Assembly: GCF_032854445.1 (NCBI RefSeq)
Contig: NC_088295.1
Span: 20,571,385-20,635,384 of the forward strand
DNA from: Liolophura sinensis
Lineage: Eukaryota; Mollusca; Polyplacophora; Chitonida; Chitonidae
DNA length: 64,000 nucleotides
Reading direction: 5' to 3'
Shown here: piece after piece, positions 1 through 10,500 of the stretch
Position numbering within the stretch: the stretch's first letter is position 1
Layout: every line of letters starts with the position of its first letter
Translations under genes and position numbers: made by a program
The notes under the pieces: model-generated
Database searches by the model: none
What the model was told of the DNA's origin: nothing
Seen by the model: only the letters and a program-made list of their open reading frames with translations

Positions 1-1299
1 TCACGCCAGAGAGTCTAAGGGTGGTGCACGTATTGATTAATGCACGGTGGTTTGCTCCGGGCTCTTCACAGGTTCATCCATCCCTTAACCTGATTGTCAT
101 CACAAGAGTGAGCGAACATCACAAACGTTATTCCAAAAAGATAAAAAAAATTAATCAATCAAACTGAATTTCCGTTAGTGTAGAAAAATTCTGCAATCGT
201 ATAAATGCTTAAATATCAGCAACTCACAGGCTACCTATTACCATGGCATCAGCAGCATTAGGTAAAGAATGTGCAGTGATGTTACTTGCAATGTATTAGA
301 AGTGACTGGTGACTCACTCAAGACATACCTAGGAATTGTTACTATAGTGGTATATAAACCACTTTCTCAACCGTCTTATTAATATGCAGAAGCTAGTCAA
401 ACTTTCACGGATACTTGACACTAGACCAGAAGCTTTACATACACAGGTATTACAATGGATGCCAAGTAAACAAAGATTCAACAAAATGATCTGCCCTATA
501 GTTACATCAAAGTTCTCAAGTCAGACAAATACATTATTAATAAACCTCAGAGTTAGTCGTTATGCTACACTATTATGCAGTGGTTTGGTTGACGTTTCTA
601 AACAAGTAATTATCAATCGGCAGACAGGACATTGTTCGAGAGGCATACGCAGGTGTAGTTTTCTTTCTCTAAGTCTAGAAGTTATCGATCCTGATCATAA
701 ATGCCTTTGATACGATACACATAATTCTGATTTTGACAAACTCGTGAACGCTGACCTTTTGCTATATGTAGTGAGCCAGGTTTTGCCATGGAAGTGTGTT
801 ACACAAGAATATATTCTAATATGTGGACAACAAGTGATTAATTGTGCAGACACATACAAAATCTATATTGTAAAAAAACGTAAATTAATCAGAATCAAAT
901 GCAGGGAATACCAGTATAACTGCACAGATGATGAAATGTGCGTATCGGGTTTGTGACGTTCAGTAGGCTACTTAAAGGCCACGGATGGGTAATAAGGAAG
1001 TAAGCCAAGTGGAAATTTCGTCACACTATAGAGTGTGCAATGTAGAACAGGAATGCGTCTATAAGGATAAGCTTTACGTGGCGGTGCTTATGTGACAATG
1101 AATATATCTAATCATACAAAACTGTGCCTGTCATTAAAACTACACAAGAGGTGTGCAGGGAGTTTTATTGCAGCAGTATGTATATAACTACATATGTAGC
1201 TAGGTATTATCAGCGGATGTTACCAAATGATCCAATTAACAACGGTTCTTAATGATTAAGGTGTGCATGTAAGAGGTTTCCGGCGCGTCAGGTGTTGGG

Positions 1300-1348
1300 T
1301 ATAAAAGATTGAGTTTACAACACCTTTATAGCGATTCCCGGGTCTCAG
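1300..1348 (+). promoter_or_regulatory. possible TATA promoter with a short first exon
   Basis: TATAAAAG at 1300-1307 is a perfect TATA consensus. About 40 bases on, CAG|GTAAGG at 1346-1354 matches the splice-donor consensus, so transcription starting near 1331 could give an 18-base non-coding first exon. This is pattern matching only. It could be an upstream alternative promoter of SoxE, a non-coding RNA start, or chance. Confidence 0.2.
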
Positions 1349-1375
1349 GTAAGGCGTCTCTAATCTGCTGTAGAA

Positions 1376-1400
1376 GGGGTGGGGAGGGTGGGGCGTGGGG
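1376..1400 (+). other. G-quadruplex motif
   Basis: Five G-tracts (GGGG, GGGG, GGG, GGGG, GGGG) are separated by loops of 1, 1, 1 and 3 bases on the + strand. Short loops like these are typical of very stable parallel G-quadruplexes. It lies about 2.7 kb upstream of the SoxE transcription start and just downstream of the TATA and donor pair at 1300-1354. Confidence 0.6.
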
Positions 1401-2230
1401 ACTGAACTCATTAGGATTGGCAACATGGGTATTACTACAGGCAATCGGAAGTGGGACATGTTTAGGAGACCCTCCACTCCGTGTTAAGCAGTGTACACTT
1501 CAAGCTGGTCCCTGCACTAAGGTGTGAAGTGAAGGTCAGGCCTCCGTGGAGATTAGCGCACGGTTTACACGGATCTTCTAGATGGACACGAAAGGCGCCA
1601 ACCCCACGCGAACTGGGCCACTTACAGCCCGCCCCGAACTTCCTTAATAGCTTCATATTCAATTAACACTAATCAGTTCCACCTTACTCCCTTTTCGTCT
1701 CCCTTTGGTCCGTGTGCCAGTGGCGCAGAGCGGCTGTCCATGGACATATGGGTGGAAGTGTGCCCCTGTCGGGCAGATGAGGGTCCAGCGCAAATGTAGC
1801 CATCACTCTCCGTTCGTCATTACCCGCTGGATTAGTTACATCCTGGACTAAAGCCGTCACAGACAAACTTCCTTCACTACCACATGTTCGATCACCAAGA
1901 CATCGCTTTAGTCATCCAAGTCCACTTCCTTTCAGGAATCATGCCAAATGCAGTTTCCACTGGCCCCATACGAGGACTACAGTATATGGCCATAGCGGTC
2001 GTGGAAGTCTCAAAATACGCCTGGCTCTGAAAGGCTCTTTACCATAAATTTACTACGAAAGAATGTTAATACACCACCAGACAAGCAAGTCAGAATTGGT
2101 GGATTTTATTCCTTCAGAATAGCAACTCACGCAAAACGGCTAAGTGTGTTCCTTTCGAACCAGACAGATTAAGCTCTTCTTCGGCTATTACAAAAGCTTG
2201 GTTATAACAGAAAGTTGCAGCTGAAAATAA

Positions 2231-2420
2231 ATTGTATTTATTTATTTATTTATTTATTTGATTCGTGTTTTACGCCGTACTAAAGAATATTTTACTTATA
2301 CGACGGCGGCCAGCATTATGGTGGGAGGAAACCGGGCAGGGCCCGGCGGAAACCCACGACCATCCGCAGGTTGCTGTCAGACCTTCCCACTTACGGCCGG
2401 AGAGGAAGCACAGCAGCCGT
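2231..2420 (-). mobile_element. SINE, molluscan type, near full core, minus orientation
   Basis: A (TTTA)n run at 2235-2259 is followed by TGTTTTACGCCGTACT, a CTTATACGACGGCGGCCAG block, GGAAACCGGGCAG, and a stretch that continues to the TTACGGCCGGAGAGGAAGC segment. Read on the minus strand this is a tRNA-type SINE body followed by an (AAAT)n tail. The core recurs in diverged form at 20.05, 20.70, 21.05 and 25.84 kb. I recall this core as widespread in molluscs (possibly the MetaSINE or RUDI group), but the exact family name is uncertain. Confidence 0.75.
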
Positions 2421-2581
2421 GAAAATAAATACCTGGACATCTGACACCCCAAGTCTTTATTTAACCCTATCCTGAACATAGTACAATCCGTCTTAAAAGA
2501 CATGTAGTTATGTCAGACACTTGAAATTTAATTACGTATTTGAAAGGTCTCCACTGAACTCGCTGTTCACTGTTTTTTTTT

Positions 2582-2652
2582 ATCCATTACATGAAATAAT
2601 ATTGTCCATTACATGAAATATATTGCATGTTTATTGTAATAAACATGCAAAT
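2582..2652. repeat. short direct repeat followed by a perfect palindrome
   Basis: TCCATTACATGAAATA occurs twice, near 2583 and 2605. It is followed by a perfect inverted repeat: 13 bp arms at 2623-2635 and 2638-2650 (TTGCATGTTTATT and its complement) around a 2-base loop. Both arms contain the forkhead-like TGTTTATT, and the right arm runs into the POU octamer ATGCAAAT at 2645-2652. Confidence 0.7.
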
Positions 2653-2884
2653 TACTGAAACAAAGGAAGCTCATTTTATCAGTATGGAAAACATAATGCA
2701 TGTCTTCAAAATAAGCAGGGTATCAAATTTTAATTTGAAAGTATATATAACAGCAAGTTAAGATTTAGCATATATGATGTTGTAGGTCTCCACGGAGCAA
2801 AACACGATATAAATTTACTCGTTCACAATATTTCGTTTATTTTCATATATCAACGAAATCTAAGAACATGTTTTCAAGCAAAAA

Positions 2885-3297
2885 TACGATCATATCCCCG
2901 CCCAAGATGAGCGACGATATCGTGGGTGTGTGAGTCGCTACTCGGGTGTTCAGGCGGGAACTAATCCGGACCACGTGGTATGTGTGTGAGCCGGGAGTTG
3001 TGAATGGGGATGACGTCACAGTGGAGGGCGGCTATCATGTCACTCACTAGATTTATGGCGGTCGGAGCATATCGACTCCACAGATTTGTCAACACTTGGC
3101 GATATGAAGCATTTTCCTTGACAGGCCAGGTCCCAACGGCTCAATCCTGTCCACAGACTAACCCATGCGTCACTCCCAGACGCGCCGCCGCGAGCATCAT
3201 GCCGGTCTCCATTACCGGCATCCCTAACTTTTATCTTATCGCAACAACCATTCTGAAAAATGGCAGACTCGAATTAGGCGTAACATTGACGAGTTAA
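2885..3297. promoter_or_regulatory. candidate upstream regulatory block of SoxE
   Basis: This block is richer in GC and CpG than its flanks. It contains the palindromic E-box CCACGTGG at 2971-2978 and a perfect cAMP-response element TGACGTCA at 3011-3018, about 1.1 kb upstream of the SoxE promoter. A 97-codon frame starting at 3004 crosses it, but it has no recognisable domain and I treat it as incidental. An independent first exon cannot be ruled out. Confidence 0.35.
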
Positions 3298-3300
3298 AAA

Positions 3301-3992
3301 AAACATTAAATAAAATTCGAAGACATTTAAGTTCCTCTTGGGCAACCTATTTTATTCTTCAAATGAGTAACTTATCTGAATTTTATCCCTTTCATTTATT
3401 ATAGCGATACTATAAACTTGATAGTTGCTGATGTTATTACAGGGTTACAATGACTTGGGGCATATCTGGGCGCCAGGGTCTCTCGTGCATCACCCCCACC
3501 CTCCCTGCTGGCGGACACACAAGCAGCCAGACAGCCCACCCGCCCCTCAATCGAGTCCTGGGAACCCAATCCCTTTACCCTGATTTACCATACCCCCGGG
3601 CCTTCCACAAAAATCTACTAAACCATCCATGCACATGACAAATGCACAAAAAATGGAGCCGAACTTTTGGGATTTAAGGATAATCTAACAGAGCCACGAC
3701 GATTACATTTCGGGAGAGCATGGCGACTTCCCCATCACTAAAACTTAGCCCAAGATTTTCGCCCAAGGCCGACCCGCTCTGGTGTTTACGTTTTCCCTTA
3801 ATTCTCCAAAATTAAAAGCATCCGGTAACTAGGGCTATGCGAAGAACGGTTGTTAAAAATCCCTGGAGCTTTTCCCCATGCAGTTTCGAAAAGTTGAGAA
3901 AGTAGTTAAATATATGCATACGCTAGTGTAGCCAGGATGTCCCAACACCGGCACGTCTGCCTGTGGTTTCCATCGCTAGCTACTACACACAC
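3301..3992. other. proximal upstream DNA of SoxE
   Basis: Non-coding and moderately GC-rich in parts (3450-3640), with no repeat or exon that I can support. It presumably contains proximal control sequence for SoxE. The core promoter begins at its right edge. Confidence 0.5.
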
Positions 3993-4118
3993 GGGGGGCG
4001 GGGCTTAGCTCGCAGCTCATTTACATCTGCCAATCACGCGCAAAGCCGTATCATATCGAGGACCCGGGGAGATATAAGACACTTTACGTAGAACCACCTG
4101 GTCATACAAGTCTCAGTA
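3993..4118 (+). promoter_or_regulatory. SoxE core promoter: GC box, CCAAT, TATA
   Basis: Three classical elements lie in the right order and spacing. A GC box (GGGGCGGGGC) ends at 4004, CCAATCA is at 4030-4036 and TATAAG at 4073-4078. Initiator-like TCATAC and TCAGTA sequences follow near 4102 and 4113, placing the start about 31-42 bases after the TATA box. That puts CCAAT about 73-85 bases upstream. The E-box CACCTG is at 4095-4100. The CDS begins about 90 bases further on, so this is well placed to be the main SoxE promoter. Confidence 0.7.
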
Positions 4119-4194
4119 CACTACTACTATATACTAACATTAGTACTCTACCTTGGACGACTAAATCAGGGACTTGAGTTTACCAGACTTAAGA
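4104..4194 (+). other. SoxE 5' UTR (inferred)
   Basis: The start is inferred from the TATA box. There is no upstream ATG. An in-frame TAA at 4162-4164 closes the reading frame ahead of the first ATG at 4195, which has A at position -3, a good initiation context. Confidence 0.55.
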
Positions 4195-4568
4195 ATGAGT
4201 GACTCTGAGGACAGTGTTAGGGGCTCCCCTCTGGCTATGTCACCTCCAGTGCCGCTGGTAGATATGGGGGATGCCGAGCGCGACGAGAAGCCCCTGCTAC
4301 CTGGCACTCTTAACTTACCTAACCTGGCGGATCCGGAGAAATACCCTCAGCAAATTCAGGAGGCCGTGTCTCAGGTGCTGAAAGGGTACGACTGGTCCCT
4401 GGTGCCCATGCCTGTTCGGGCTAATGGAGGAGAGAAGAGAAAACCTCACATCAAGCGGCCGATGAATGCCTTCATGGTTTGGGCACAGGCTGCACGACGG
4501 AAGTTGGCTGACCAGTATCCACACCTTCACAACGCTGAACTCAGCAAGACCCTTGGGAAACTCTGGAG
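4195..4568 (+). CDS. SoxE: SoxE exon 1: dimerisation domain and first part of HMG box
   Basis: Starts at ATG 4195. The same frame runs back to a TTG at 4174, but that is not needed because the first ATG after the in-frame stop is 4195. The exon encodes an acidic N terminus (SDSEDSVRG), the SoxE-specific dimerisation helix ([20 protein letters not shown]) and the HMG box through GKLW plus two bases of an Arg codon. The segment [10 protein letters not shown] forms the nuclear export signal known in SOX9. The donor is AG|GTAAGT at 4569, phase 2, the position I recall for vertebrate SoxE genes. Confidence 0.97.
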
Positions 4569-7500
4569 GTAAGTTCTACTACCTGTACTACCACGAACAG
4601 ACTTAGCTTTTCTAGACGCACCAATATCCATGAAGGGGTTCCCTGTCTGGCAGTGTTGACATCAATCCAACGGCCTGCATGGTATGTCTGGGGTATTATT
4701 ATTTTATTCATATAAGATAAAACGGGTGATTGATAATATACATGTATGTATAAATAAATATATATATTTATATATATATGTATATTTGTTTTGTAATTAA
4801 TATTGTTGCTTGTTTAGCGAAGGCGATTTTGACAGAGAATATCATCGGTTTTCTACAGGCTGGTAGCATATTATCTTAGATGCGAAGAATGTGTAATTTC
4901 GTGCTTTAGTAGATATTCGACTTTATCAGCATAGAGAATGTTAACAATAATTTGTCATTTGTGAAAGTGGGTATGGTGGATATTGGTTTCCCTGAGGCTT
5001 GTCGCCACGGCCGTTAGAAGTGACCCGTCAGCCCTGACCCTCCCTGATGATATGGCCAACCCCGGGGCTGTCATCAGATAGGCTCTGATGCTGATATAAT
5101 ACCCTTCTAAAAGCAACCCTATCGAATCAGTGTATGTACCGTAATGTTAACTGGTACTGAGTAACTACTTTCCTTAACACAACAACCCGTCAAAGTTTCG
5201 CCCGTACGTCTGCGGAGCCTGATAGAGTCACCCCAAGGTTTAACCTCTCCGATGTATTGGTATCAGAGGTTCTGATCCAATTTCCTGAAAAACTTTTCAA
5301 CTTTACCCCTCCCGTCATATTAGCTGGCTGTCAAATAAATATGAGAGCTGTAGGCAGATTGGTTTGCAGATGCGGGGTACACGTCATGTTATCCTCTTGA
5401 CTGCTTGTCCCCACGGTTAGGGGCTCAGCTTGATAACGTACCAGTAAGATCACTACTACATCAACATACGATACTGCTATTAATGTGGCGTTACAGAGCG
5501 GTAAATTATAATCGGCTAAAGGTCAATTAAACCAAGAACAGATTTATACTTAGACGGGGTCTTTTGAAAGGAAGCTGTGGTATATCTGTAACTGAAAAAT
5601 GAGAAATAAGTTTTCCCAAGCTTCTATGTACAAGTCGGAAGTGTATGCTGCATACAAGCGTTCTCTTGTGCAGTATATCCACATTATGTTTGTTTGCCTC
5701 CGGACAACAGCATGATATTTTGTCCATATATAATTTCTTTTTAAAGACAGGTCCTTGCGATTCACACAGAACTGTATCCAGAGATTAAGTCCTGTACGAT
5801 ATGTTCATTTTGTGATATTGAAATTTTTTACTGGTGCATAGGATTTTGTTTTCCTTTTTGATCATGAGTTCGGAATGTGAGAGAAATGCTAGCCAGAGGA
5901 GATGCAGGCTACAGAGACAGATGAGGAGAATGTTTGTAAGTGGAGTTTGGGGGTCTTGGGAAATCGGACTGAATGATTCAAACCTGAAGAAAAGCCGAGT
6001 GTAACTTCCCGACTAGTGCGTGACACTGGCGTACTCTTGCCGGCTATAATGTGTTCCTTCTGCGGCCCTAAGTTTCTATTACTGTTGCTTACACACCGTG
6101 TCAGTTTGTCAAGAAGCTTGACGAGTCCTTACCGAGGGGCTTCATTTCCACGATGAGCCATGCAGCTGTGTCGGGTACGACAATATCCCCATGGCTACAC
6201 ATGGTTATCCATCACTTAACTAAATACATATGTAAGACATGCAACAACAGGAAGCATGTCTTCAACAAGATCACACTCCATCACCCAGCAAAACCGTATT
6301 TAAAAAAGAAAAGTTTTTTTTTTCGTAAAGAGAAGAAGGGTTACACCGAGTTATAAATTAGATTTTTATTAAAACTCAAACTGACGGGGAAATGACTGGG
6401 TGGTTATACATTGGCATGCAGACGCGGGGGAGAGACGAAATGGTGGGGAGCTGTGTGAACCTAGGCTATAGCGACAACAGGTGGTGGAAACATGTGTATG
6501 TTGTAATGTATACAGACTTGTAGCAGGGGATGTGGCTTATGGAAAACGATGAATGAAGATAAAGTCCGGCTCTATGTCCCGCATGCTACCTCCTCTCAGG
6601 GGACCTCTTATTTCACAGTCCATTACCCATTCGCACACACACATACCCTGGTCCCGTGTGTGAATTAAACAGCACTTTCTTAACGCCGCTCTTGTTAAAC
6701 CTGTTCTACGCTATCAGATAGACTGATCTTGTGTATCCAGTTATTAGGGAATCCGTTTCATGAATAATGAATTCAAATAACCTAAATAATGTTTTGAGAA
6801 TTTGAAGGGAAGGGATTTGTCTCATAGGACCATCACTCCATGTGCAAAACATAGACAGGACATCTGGCTATCGTAATTTCAAACATATCTCGTGCTTGAT
6901 ACGAAGTAGTTAGTTTAGTTACAGACATTTCCTAATTCGTTTAGGAAGAAATTTAAAGCAAGTTTGGATGGAACAATCGTCTTTAATTGAATAGATTCTG
7001 TGCATTAGCATATACACGTTAAATTTGCTTGTCTCGGAAACATTTATAGAATTATGCCGTTAGGCTTGTTCTTTTTCCCACAACATTTATCAGGAAAATG
7101 AACATGATTTATTGTATTTTACATTTTCACAATTTCTTTTCTGCAAACGCTTCACCTAAAATGTTGATATATACTGAGTGTTGTACTCAGACTGGTTTCG
7201 GAAGCCTTTTCGATCTGAAAAAACTGCGGGGTATAAGACTTTATAACTTATTGGGTGTGAGCAAAAAATGTTATGAACATGCTTATAATTTATTTCCTGG
7301 TATGATTTGCCGAAAATATATCTCCTATTTTATAAACTGAAAATGTCATTGACTGATTGGTGTAGCCGTGCACTGATAATCTTTTACAAATTAAATGCTA
7401 GAATTCCAAGTGATGTAGAAAAAATGCGTGAATCTGAATTTTGACGTGGTAATTTCAAAAAATGTGAATCAAATGATTAGAGTAAATGATGAAAAAAATC

Positions 7501-10500
7501 TGGATGAAAATTGTTGTATGACAGTGTCATCCATCATACGTTATTTGAACTATGGTTATGTGGAAAAATTATAAATTTCTGTAACAAAAAAAAAACAAAT
7601 CCCAGGGTGCATGTAAGTGAAGAAAATGATTGTGGTGTTATCTCCCTCGGAGTGATTCGTCTGTCACGCATGTCTTTATCAGCTGAGAACACAGAGATGT
7701 TTTACACCGTGTATGAAAGAAATAACCTTTGCAAATCGTGTAATAAAGAAAAAAGTTACGACGGCATGGGAAAAACTGAAACCGGTTATCCACTGGGATT
7801 AGTTCAGAATCTGAAGTGGAAATGGAGTCTGACTATCAATACGGGAAAAACACAATCACTTTTATCTGGTTGTTAACGGTATCAGTAGTAGCATGTCTGG
7901 TGATTTTAAACTGGGTCAATAATATATACTCATGCTATAAAGGTATGGTTATCTCGAGCAGTCTTCTACTTAAGGGTTAAATCTACTGAGAGCTGAGTGC
8001 ATCGCTCAGGCATTTCCTCTTTCGTCCTGTACAAGCTTGCTCCCCCTAACGATACACGCTACATCTAGCAGTCTGACATCTAGCAGCCTGACTGTAGCGT
8101 GTATGGTGACATTGCCAGTCACTAACACCGTCAAGAATCACAGACTTCTTATAACTAGACAAAGGGCGATGAAAACAAAAAAAGTTATGAAAATCTGTAT
8201 TGTTAGGAGTGTGTCAGTGAGAACGTCTTCTGACCACATTTCACATGATATGGGGCAGACACGTACACCAGATACTTTTGCCCGTGTCTAGTTGATGAGT
8301 GTTTTCCTGGACCTGAAGCCGCCCTTTCATATGGTGGAATCCGGTCGAGTTTGCCATCTGTGTGTGATGAGAAGACGAAACCGCCAGAACATGTGTTTAC
8401 ACGGGCGTAAACACCACGGCAATCATTTACAGGACCATCAGCATCGTCATCATCATCATCATCATTGCCAGATACGGCCCACACCATACAGGACTGGAAA
8501 ACTTACAGGCACTAAACACGTACCCACATCACCCCTTAATGCCCACTGCCCATGATACCAACGGCAGCTGTCAGCTATTGCTGGGCTGCATTTGGCTGAG
8601 AAATGACTGAAAAACTGTCAAATATAGTAGCTTTGTAAAACCGCCCTTACGGCAGAGGTACTTTAGTGTCCCCTCCCAAGAGCACTCTTTCAGAAGTTCG
8701 AGTCTGATACTTTCAATTGTGGGAACAAAAGCCAGGGTATTAATTTACAGTTCATTCATATCACATCAAGAAAAATAAGTCCCTTTACAAGAAGCTAATA
8801 TCCTTGTAAGAAACCAATCTGGTTTCTAGCCAGTTCAGGCCGGGGAATATATCAGCGTCCAATGACTCTCGTTCACAAGACGTGTGTGCAGCTCTAAGCT
8901 CTCCACGACGGCGTAGAAAACTTCTCTGCATTGTTACATGTCTTTTCATTCAGCAAATCTCACGCCTCAATAAACAAGTGGTTTGGCGAAGGGTTTTAAT
9001 ATTCTACTAACGTACTTAATTTTTTATCGAAAGAAAAAATAATCACGAAGAAAACAAGCCTTAGGCTTCTTACCTGAAGTTCATATTTTTTTACTCCTTT
9101 TGTCTTAACGAAATACTACTGTAATGTATAATGAAAATCGCATTTGCAAGGCTGCTTTATGGATGGGTTTTATACATTACAGTGTCACTTTAACGCTGCT
9201 CTTTGAAGACAGTCATAAAGCACACGTGGAGACATTTTTTGCTTTTGTGACTTTTGGCCATCCTTCCATAAGTTAATCAGATTTAATTAATCTTTTCATC
9301 TTACACGATCTGAAGGAGAAATAGTGTAAACTGCTAGACGCATTGTACCGCGGGAATGGCTGGACGTAGAATGTGATAATAAAACTTAAGGGAAATACAC
9401 GGCTGATTTTATTTTGCGTTTTTCGGATAACATGTCAAAAACATGTACGCATGCGCAGGTGAATATCATCACAGAAATTAACTTCCATGTGGTGTTTTAT
9501 TTTAGTCATCGGAATAAGTTTTATAGTGTTAATAGCAACCTGTAAACCATTGTTGCAATAAGTTGAAATCGGCCTTCCGAAATTTAATTATGTTTTAAAC
9601 TTTTGTTCAAGACGACTCATGGGATCACAGGTAGATAAAAAACATTACAGCTTAGCTAAAGGCTAAAACGTAGATATACCAAATCCGAAAGCCAAAACAC
9701 AAAGATATGGGCAAGAATTTGTTTGTATCAAGTGATACGTCTAAATTAATAATAGCGTATAAGATATACAGAGAATGCGTGCAATACTGAGAATGAGTCG
9801 TTCGCATGGCGGATGGGCAAGCCTGCATATTTTGATAAGCCATCATTGTAGGCGAAAACGCGCTGTTCGGAGGAAAATGTCTTCCTCAGTTGACATATGA
9901 ATCAGTTTAATTTGTAACAATTTCGCAGTCTTCCTGTCACTTGGGTTGGGGAAACTTGGTTGTTTATCTTCGGAGCAGGGAGGATTGGACATGTCCGCTG
10001 ATGTGGGGACGCTAAGTAAACCCCGAGACATACCAGAAAAGCATAACACGACTTCCGGGGGGAAAGAAATCTCCATGTGCAAAATGATTATACTTGGGAA
10101 AAGCAAAAGTATGTCGGGCGTCACTGCCTTGTGCAGTTTGATCTCCAGGAGCTGTATTTGTTTGCAGTATTTGTTAATAGTATTGTCTCTCCCAATTGAA
10201 GGCCAAATAAACAGAATCCTCGGCAAATCCTGATGCGTGACGTCGCCTGTGTCGTATCAATTTTGCCGCATCTTTTTGAAGCCAGGCCACACTTTAGCCA
10301 GTCTGGACCGATCGATAACGGCTCATCCTCCGGCCTAGTCCTGTCAACTTCTGGCCCCGTGGCTCCGTCGCACAGGACAATCCCTCAGCCTCAAAACTCT
10401 GTTGACCCGCGTGTCGCATGTATTAATACGCGGCTTAGGTAACTTAGTGGCACGTGATGGAAAACATGTCGCCTGCTTTCAAGAGACGAGAAAGGACAGA

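Larger units (their letters stand above)
1..2230. other. non-coding DNA far upstream of SoxE
   Basis: No open frame here looks like a real exon. The stretch holds a consensus TATA box at 1300, a strong splice-donor-like CAG|GTAAGG at 1346-1354 and a G-quadruplex motif at 1376-1400, listed separately. The rest is AT-rich unique-looking sequence with ordinary CpG content. I see no repeat or RNA gene in it. Confidence 0.6.

Noticed and set aside
4174-4194. Seven-codon N-terminal extension of SoxE starting at TTG
   Set aside because: ATG 4195 is the first ATG after the in-frame stop at 4162, has a good context and gives a typical SoxE start. A TTG start is not needed.
8037-8555. Frames rich in His (+) or Asp (-)
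   Set aside because: The runs come from the (CAT)n microsatellite at 8442-8466.
9843-10226. 127-codon minus-strand frame inside SoxE intron 1
   Set aside because: No domain, no splice context, and the + strand is also open here. The composition looks like chance.
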